The notes beneath the pieces are model-generated. The model was not told where the DNA came from, made no database searches, and saw only the letters and a list, made by a program, of their open reading frames with translations. A stretch of 64,000 nt of DNA from Pseudomonas koreensis. Lineage in GTDB: Bacteria; Pseudomonadota; Gammaproteobacteria; Pseudomonadales; Pseudomonadaceae. Below, one piece after another: positions 62,611 to 64,000 of the stretch. A program made the position numbers and the translations under genes. How positions within the stretch are numbered: the stretch's first letter is position 1; each line of letters starts with the position of its first letter. The stretch lies in assembly GCF_025447595.1 (NCBI RefSeq), contig NZ_JAOEJU010000009.1, positions 1 to 64,000 on the forward strand. Direction: 5' to 3'.

Positions 62611-63495
62611 TCAAATGGCCAATGCATGGTGATCCTGGACGAGCTGGTAACGCGTTCGGCTGGCCTGTTGCGCCGGTTTCAGGAAACCGAGCAGGGCGTT
62701 CTGGCTGTCCCGGCAGGCGGATTTGTGTTCCATGTCGAGGAAGTGCCCGGTGGCCTGCAGGGTGGTGAAGGTGCTCTGCGCGACATGGCTGCCGAACAGG
62801 CGCGCATCTTCGGCGGCGGTGTATTCGTCCCATTCGCCGTTCATGAACAGCACCGGTACGTTGATTTTTTTCGCCGCGTTCAGATAGCACTGACGGTCGC
62901 TGTGCAGCACGTCGTTGATGTGGAAATGCATCTGCCCGTATTCGTGCTCGGCCAGGCTGCTGACGTGGCGGTAGTTGAAGCGCTTGAACAGCGACGGCAG
63001 GTGTTTGCCGATAGTGTTGTTGACGAGGTGGCCGACCCGGTCGCCATCGCGTTGGCCGAGGCATTCGACGCCGCGTTCGAGGTAATCGAGCATGTGCGCG
63101 TTGATCACCGGGGAGAACGAACTGATCACGGCTTTTTCGATGCGCCGAGGCTGATGCGCGAGGGCGACCATGGTCGCGGCGCCACCCCAGGAGAACGACA
63201 GCACGTGTTCGGCCGCGAAGTGATCGATCAGCTCCAGCAGGATCAGACCTTCGACTTCTTTCGTCAGATGTTTCTCGTGGCGGTTGTGGACTTTCGACTT
63301 GCCCGCGTAGGGCTGGTCGTAGCAGACCACGTTGAATTGCGGGTGCAGATTTTTCACGGTTTGTGCAAACGACGCAGTCGTGGCCATCGAGCCGTTGACC
63401 AGGATGATGGTCTTTTCTGCGGCGTCTGCGCGATAGAACTCCGTGTAAACCCGATACTGACCCTGTATATCCAGCACAGCGATTTCTGGCCTCAT
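62611..63495 (-). CDS. phaG: PhaG, (R)-3-hydroxydecanoyl-ACP:CoA transacylase
   Basis: Links fatty-acid synthesis to medium-chain polyhydroxyalkanoate precursor supply. The 294-residue alpha/beta hydrolase begins MRPEIAVLDIQGQYRVYTEF and has the catalytic elbow SFSWGG, Asp in NGEWDEYTAAEDA and His in GHFLDME. Its sequence is much closer to PhaG of P. putida than to rhamnolipid RhlA, the other member of the family. ATG at 63495; an in-frame ATG at 63534 is not favoured. Monocistronic here, as usual for phaG. Confidence 0.93.
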   Translation of the reverse strand: MRPEIAVLDIQGQYRVYTEFYRADAAEKTIILVNGSMATTASFAQTVKNLHPQFNVVCYDQPYAGKSKVHNRHEKHLTKEVEGLILLELIDHFAAEHVLSFSWGGAATMVALAHQPRRIEKAVISSFSPVINAHMLDYLERGVECLGQRDGDRVGHLVNNTIGKHLPSLFKRFNYRHVSSLAEHEYGQMHFHINDVLHSDRQCYLNAAKKINVPVLFMNGEWDEYTAAEDARLFGSHVAQSTFTTLQATGHFLDMEHKSACRDSQNALLGFLKPAQQASRTRYQLVQDHHALAI

Positions 63496-63812
63496 GTCAT
63501 AAGACTCCTGGCAAGCAAGCGGGTATGCGCGCAAATAGAGATTGCACGAGCTTTGTGACAGGTAGGCATACGCCTGGAATTTTGGAGCCCATGTCGATCC
63601 GGAACGGCAGGTCGACGGGTATTGTTATTGGCGGGCAATCTGCCGGCTGAGGCGCAGCCCTTGAGGGCTGTCTACCGGCAAAAAGTTTCTTAGAAGTTAT
63701 GTGTGACTCATCGGTCACAATTTGGCCGACGTCCTGATTCAAGCAGGGGGATCCGGATCGCGCAAGTGCCGTTGGTAAATTGTTCGACAACTTCTGCTGA
63801 GCGGTCGGCGGC
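63496..63812. other. phaG promoter region
   Basis: No gene is seen in this 317-base stretch. A short hairpin GCCCTTGAGGGC lies at about 63657-63668. The region must contain the phaG promoter; no sigma-54 or AlgU box was recognised with confidence. Confidence 0.45.
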
Positions 63813-64000
63813 TTAGAACAAATGAATCTCTTCGGTGCGCAAGGCGCGGTACTCGCCCGGTTTTAGCGCGTGATCCAGCGGCAGAGGGCCCATGGATTCG
63901 CGGTGCAGGCGCAGCACTTTGTTGTTGAAGTGACCGAACATGCGCTTCACCTGGTGGTAACGACCCTCGACGATGCTCAACCGCGCCGTTCGCGCGCCGA
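63813..64000 (-). CDS. rsuA: Pseudouridine synthase, RsuA family (3' part)
   Basis: The window's right edge cuts this gene; only the last 62 codons are present. They read [20 protein letters not shown], then [20 protein letters not shown], and stop at TAA 63813-63815. The [11 protein letters not shown] segment is the hallmark of RsuA/RluB/RluE/RluF enzymes. The 16S U516 synthase RsuA is the most likely member, but RluE/RluF types cannot be excluded. Confidence 0.8.
   Translation of the reverse strand, partial: GARTARLSIVEGRYHQVKRMFGHFNNKVLRLHRESMGPLPLDHALKPGEYRALRTEEIHLF

Overview
The window is chromosomal DNA from a fluorescent Pseudomonas, most likely the P. fluorescens/koreensis group. 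This rests on the pca cluster, a TtgABC/EmhABC efflux operon with its repressor, phaG, olsBA ornithine-lipid genes, and many REP/REPIN repeats of the GTGGGAGCGAGCTTGCTCGC type. All identifications come from reading the sequence; no database search was possible.

Layout. 237-2288: phosphate transporter and a small conserved protein. 2816-13861: a complete protocatechuate (beta-ketoadipate) pathway in one block: pcaR, pcaK, a two-subunit CoA-transferase, pcaF, pcaHG, pcaT, pcaB, pcaD, pcaC. Three PcaR-type operators lie before pcaR, pcaK and the CoA-transferase genes. 13966-16216: a Tam-like methyltransferase and an OprD porin. 16505-23168: emhABC with divergent emhR and a TtgR-type operator. 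23417-25998: an arsR-MFS-xenB operon with palindromic operator candidates. 26170-30897: acpH, olsBA, an acyl-CoA-dehydrogenase-like protein, a serine hydrolase and its small partner. 31041-35890: M20 amidohydrolase, MFS carrier, amidase and IclR regulator, an uncharacterised amide-catabolic unit. 35972-45841: YceI, ClsB-like, BglX, LemA with two TPM proteins, a METTL25-like methyltransferase, an EamA carrier, a DJ-1 protein and YegP. 45969-48310: DapA-like and class II aldolase genes with a divergent XRE-cupin regulator. 48413-58874: DUF4917 (SIR2-like motifs), Fe-ADH, YdcZ/LysR pair, FosA, LysE, a PAS-GAF-GGDEF protein, stress-type small proteins and methyltransferases, one of which carries an in-frame amber codon.

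The stretch from about 58,900 to 62,441 is different. It is visibly AT-richer, gene-poor and full of hairpins. It holds a DUF6124-type gene behind a long structured leader, a HicAB toxin-antitoxin pair, a possibly frameshifted small ORF, and a zeta-toxin kinase whose 3' end overlaps a 55-codon gene. It ends at a tRNA-Gly(CCC). This is the best place to look for something undescribed. The window closes with phaG and the 3' end of an rsuA-type pseudouridine synthase.

How the genes work together. PcaK, perhaps with the OprD porin, brings in 4-hydroxybenzoate/protocatechuate. PcaHG, B, C, D, the CoA-transferase and PcaF convert it to succinyl-CoA and acetyl-CoA, and PcaR responds to beta-ketoadipate. 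EmhABC exports toxic hydrophobic compounds. The two toxin-antitoxin-like loci and the structured RNAs form an accessory pocket beside the tRNA gene.
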